Shown: piece by piece, positions 7,792 to 9,026 of the stretch
Position numbering within the stretch: the stretch's first letter is position 1
Layout of the letters: each line of letters starts with the position of its first letter
Assembly (NCBI GenBank): GCA_022865365.1
Contig: JALHSW010000566.1
Location: 1-9,026, forward strand
From: Acidimicrobiia bacterium
GTDB lineage: Bacteria; Actinomycetota; Acidimicrobiia; IMCC26256; PALSA-555
Reading direction: 5' to 3'
DNA length: 9,026 nt
Position numbers and translations under genes: made by a program
Notes under the pieces: generated by a model
What the model was told of the DNA's origin: nothing
Databases searched by the model: none
The model's input: only the letters and a program-made list of their open reading frames with translations

Positions 7792-7862
7792 GCGGGTGTA
7801 GCTCAATGGCAGAGCCTCAGCCTTCCAAGCTGATGACGCGAGTTCGATCCTCGTCACCCGCT
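7792..7862 (+). tRNA. tRNA-Gly, anticodon TCC
   Basis: The cloverleaf is complete. The acceptor GCGGGTG (7792-7798) pairs with CACCCGC (7855-7861). The D-arm GCTC/GAGC encloses AATGGCA. The anticodon stem TCAGC/GCTGA has loop CTTCCAA with anticodon TCC at 7824-7826, reading GGA and GGG. The T-arm GCGAG/CTCGT contains one G-T pair and loop TTCGATC. The discriminator is T7862, and an encoded CCA follows at 7863-7865, unlike the neighbouring tRNA-Pro. It lies 19 bases after tRNA-Pro on the same strand, so the two are probably one transcript. Confidence 0.97.
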
Positions 7863-7882
7863 CCACGTCCCGGCGCTCCCGG

Positions 7883-7888
7883 TAGCGT
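7883..7888 (+). promoter_or_regulatory. Candidate -10 element for a leaderless SDR transcript
   Basis: TAGCGT fits TAnnnT and ends ten bases before the SDR ATG at 7899, so transcription would start within a few bases of the start codon. There is no convincing ribosome-binding site in between. This also argues that the SDR has its own promoter rather than depending only on the tRNA transcript. Confidence 0.4.
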
Positions 7889-7898
7889 CGGGCTCGTC

Positions 7899-8702
7899 AT
7901 GCTGCTCGATCGATTCCGACTCGACGGTCGCGTCGCCGTCATCACCGGTGCGGGACGTGGCATCGGGGCCGGGTGCGCGCTCGCGTTCGCCGAGGCCGGA
8001 GCCGATGTCGCGATCATCGCTCGCACCGAGGAACAGCTCGAAGCCGTCGCGGCAGACGTACGCGCCCTCGGCCGTCGCGCCCTCGTGTTCCCAGCTGACG
8101 TGAACGACCTCGACGTGCTCGATCGGTTCGTCGACGCGACCGTCGCCGAGTTCGGCCGCCTCGACATCGTCGTCAACAACGTCGGCGGCTCCATGCCCAC
8201 TGCTCTCCTCGACACCTCGGTGAAGATGTTCGAGCAGGCGTTCCACTTCAACGTCACCACCGCCTTCGCACTCAGCAAGGCCGCGATCCCCCGGATGCTC
8301 AAGACGCCGACGCCCGAGACGGGTGGCGGGTCGATCGTCAACATCTCCTCTGTCATGGGGCGCGTCCGCGAGCGTGGGTTCGTCGCGTACGGCACCGCCA
8401 AGGCCGCGCTCGCGCACATGACCAGGTTGATGGCGGCCGATTGCGCGCCGCGCATCCGTGTCAACGCGATCGGTGTCGGCTCCGTCGCGACCTCCGCGCT
8501 AGAGATGGTGTTGACGAACGACGACCTCCGCAACGAGATGGTCGACGGCACACCCCTCGCGCGTCTTGGAGAGGTCGACGACATCGCAATCGGCGCGCTG
8601 TACCTCGCGTCCGACGCGTCGAGCTTTGTGACGGGGAAGGTGCTCGAGATCGACGGCGGTCTCGAGGGCGCCAACCTCGACCTGCGCCTGCCCGACCTGT
8701 AG
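7899..8702 (+). CDS. Short-chain dehydrogenase/reductase (SDR), classical type, substrate unknown
   Basis: A 267-residue NAD(P)-dependent oxidoreductase with a Rossmann fold. The cofactor motif is TGAGRGIG (16-23) and the adenine-side motif is NNVG (93-96), where most relatives have NNAG. The catalytic residues are Asn118, Ser151, Tyr164 and Lys168 (YGTAK). Arg42 just after the second strand (IIAR) and no Asp at that strand end suggest NADP(H) preference; this is inference. The C-terminal part has the usual RVNAIGVGSVAT (187-198) and GKVLEIDGG (246-254) motifs. The ATG at 7899 gives a normal N-terminus (MLLDRFRLDGRVAVITG). The open frame reaches back to 7806, but that would start inside tRNA-Gly and is rejected. 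Codon use and GC content look like the neighbours. The context does not reveal a pathway, and the family is too broad to assign a substrate; FabG-like, hydroxysteroid or other alcohol dehydrogenases are all possible. Confidence 0.93.
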   Translation: MLLDRFRLDGRVAVITGAGRGIGAGCALAFAEAGADVAIIARTEEQLEAVAADVRALGRRALVFPADVNDLDVLDRFVDATVAEFGRLDIVVNNVGGSMPTALLDTSVKMFEQAFHFNVTTAFALSKAAIPRMLKTPTPETGGGSIVNISSVMGRVRERGFVAYGTAKAALAHMTRLMAADCAPRIRVNAIGVGSVATSALEMVLTNDDLRNEMVDGTPLARLGEVDDIAIGALYLASDASSFVTGKVLEIDGGLEGANLDLRLPDL

Positions 8703-8720
8703 GTCGCCGACCCACAGGTC
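8694..8720. terminator. Hairpin overlapping the SDR stop codon, likely terminator
   Basis: GACCTGT (8694-8700) pairs with ACAGGTC (8714-8720). Inside it, after one A/C mismatch, GGTC (8702-8705) pairs with GACC (8709-8712) around a three-base loop: 7 plus 4 pairs in 27 bases. It includes the SDR stop codon TAG (8700-8702). No T-run follows, as is common for hairpin terminators in high-GC actinobacteria. Because it is palindromic it could also stop the convergent HNH gene. Confidence 0.5.
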
Positions 8721-8726
8721 GCGCGC

Positions 8727-8742
8727 ACGGCCGCCCGGCCGT
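8727..8742. terminator. Second hairpin between convergent SDR and HNH genes
   Basis: ACGGCC and GGCCGT form a perfect 6-pair GC-rich stem around GCCC, six bases after the first hairpin. No T-run follows on either strand. As a tandem with the hairpin at 8694-8720 in a convergent 94-base spacer (8703-8796) it is a reasonable bidirectional terminator candidate, though short. Confidence 0.35.
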
Positions 8743-8796
8743 ATGAAGTTGTCAAGGATCGGTTGGGGAAGTCGGACCGGTTCGCGGTGGCGTGGT

Positions 8797-9026
8797 TCAG
8801 GCGGCGGGGCCGGCGCGGGCGTCGCCGGTGCCCTGGCCCGGTTCGTCGACGCGGCGCCAGGTGAGCCCATCGGGCTGTTCGGGGTCGCCTTCGAGCACGT
8901 AGGGGCCGTGGGGGACGGCCTGGCGGTGGTTGATCTTGCAGATCATCGCGAGGTTGTGCTTGTCGGTGGGGCCACCCTGACTGCGGGGGATCAGGTGGTG
9001 CGCGTCGAGACCGAAGGTGCGCTCGC
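8797..9026 (-). CDS. HNH-endonuclease-domain protein, C-terminal 75 codons (runs off right edge)
   Basis: Only the last 75 codons and the TGA stop (8797-8799) are present. The readable part begins ERTFGLDAHHLIPRSQGG and continues with TDKHNLAMICKINHR, the HNH nuclease pattern: a His-His pair, then GG-T, an Asn in HNLAMIC and a final His in INHR. The following HGPYVLEGDPEQPDGLTWR resembles the region after the HNH motif in DUF222/13E12-type proteins, which are abundant, often multicopy, and of unknown biological role in actinobacteria. The tail (about the last 15 residues) is rich in Gly, Ala and Pro. The Cys pairs that often flank the HNH motif in this family are not visible, apart from one Cys in MICK; any upstream pair would be outside the window. 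Domain assignment is fairly sure, family assignment less so, and it could also be a stand-alone HNH nuclease. It is convergent with the SDR. Confidence 0.8.
   Translation of the reverse strand, partial: ERTFGLDAHHLIPRSQGGPTDKHNLAMICKINHRQAVPHGPYVLEGDPEQPDGLTWRRVDEPGQGTGDARAGPAA

Noticed and set aside
7792..7900. tRNA-Gly as a mobile-element attachment site
   Set aside because: No second copy of the tRNA 3' end was seen in the window, there is no integrase gene, and the SDR next to it matches the neighbours in composition.
8750..8755. Perfect TTGACA (-35 box) on the minus strand after the HNH stop
   Set aside because: No TAnnnT sequence lies 16-18 bases downstream, and it points into the 3' end of the SDR, so there is no gene for it to drive.
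8499..8870. A 123-codon minus-strand frame covering the SDR end and the convergent spacer
   Set aside because: It overlaps both the SDR coding end and the HNH coding end in a different frame, has a Pro/Ala/Arg low-complexity start and no domain.

Overview
The window is GC-rich chromosomal DNA from an actinomycete-type bacterium. Protein features point to the class Acidimicrobiia or a neighbouring lineage, but this is an inference from protein flavour, gene order and TAnnnT-type -10 elements next to start codons; no species-level marker is present. Coding density is very high and no gap exceeds 300 bases.

Layout, left to right. Six genes fill positions 1-7557 on the minus strand and are read right to left: tig (trigger factor), clpP, clpX, a membrane cation/proton antiporter, valS (valyl-tRNA synthetase) and folC (its first 91 codons only; the rest lies beyond the left edge). 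tig and clpP overlap by 4 bases (GTGA). clpP-clpX are separated by 88 bp, clpX-antiporter by 34 bp, antiporter-valS by 9 bp and valS-folC by 11 bp. From 7558 to 7698 lies a divergent intergenic region. It is followed on the plus strand by tRNA-Pro(TGG), tRNA-Gly(TCC) and a short-chain dehydrogenase/reductase (SDR). A convergent 94-bp intergenic region with two hairpins separates the SDR from the C-terminal end of an HNH-nuclease-type protein on the minus strand, which runs off the right edge.

How the genes work together. Trigger factor (co-translational folding), ClpX (unfoldase) and ClpP (protease) form a protein quality-control block. valS and folC supply charged tRNA and polyglutamylated folates. 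The order tig-clpP-clpX-...-valS-folC is the one known from Mycobacterium tuberculosis (Rv2462c to Rv2447c), so this is an old housekeeping cluster. It departs from that layout in having one clpP instead of the clpP1-clpP2 pair, and an antiporter between clpX and valS.

I do not see a convincing new biological system here. The points most worth a second look are the antiporter and its altered ion-site motif, the lone ClpP, a candidate leaderless promoter for valS overlapping the antiporter stop codon, the convergent double hairpin, and the HNH gene cut by the right edge. Several start sites need care: the longest reading of tig runs antisense through both tRNA genes and is an artefact, the longest reading of the SDR starts inside tRNA-Gly, and clpX starts at an internal GTG.
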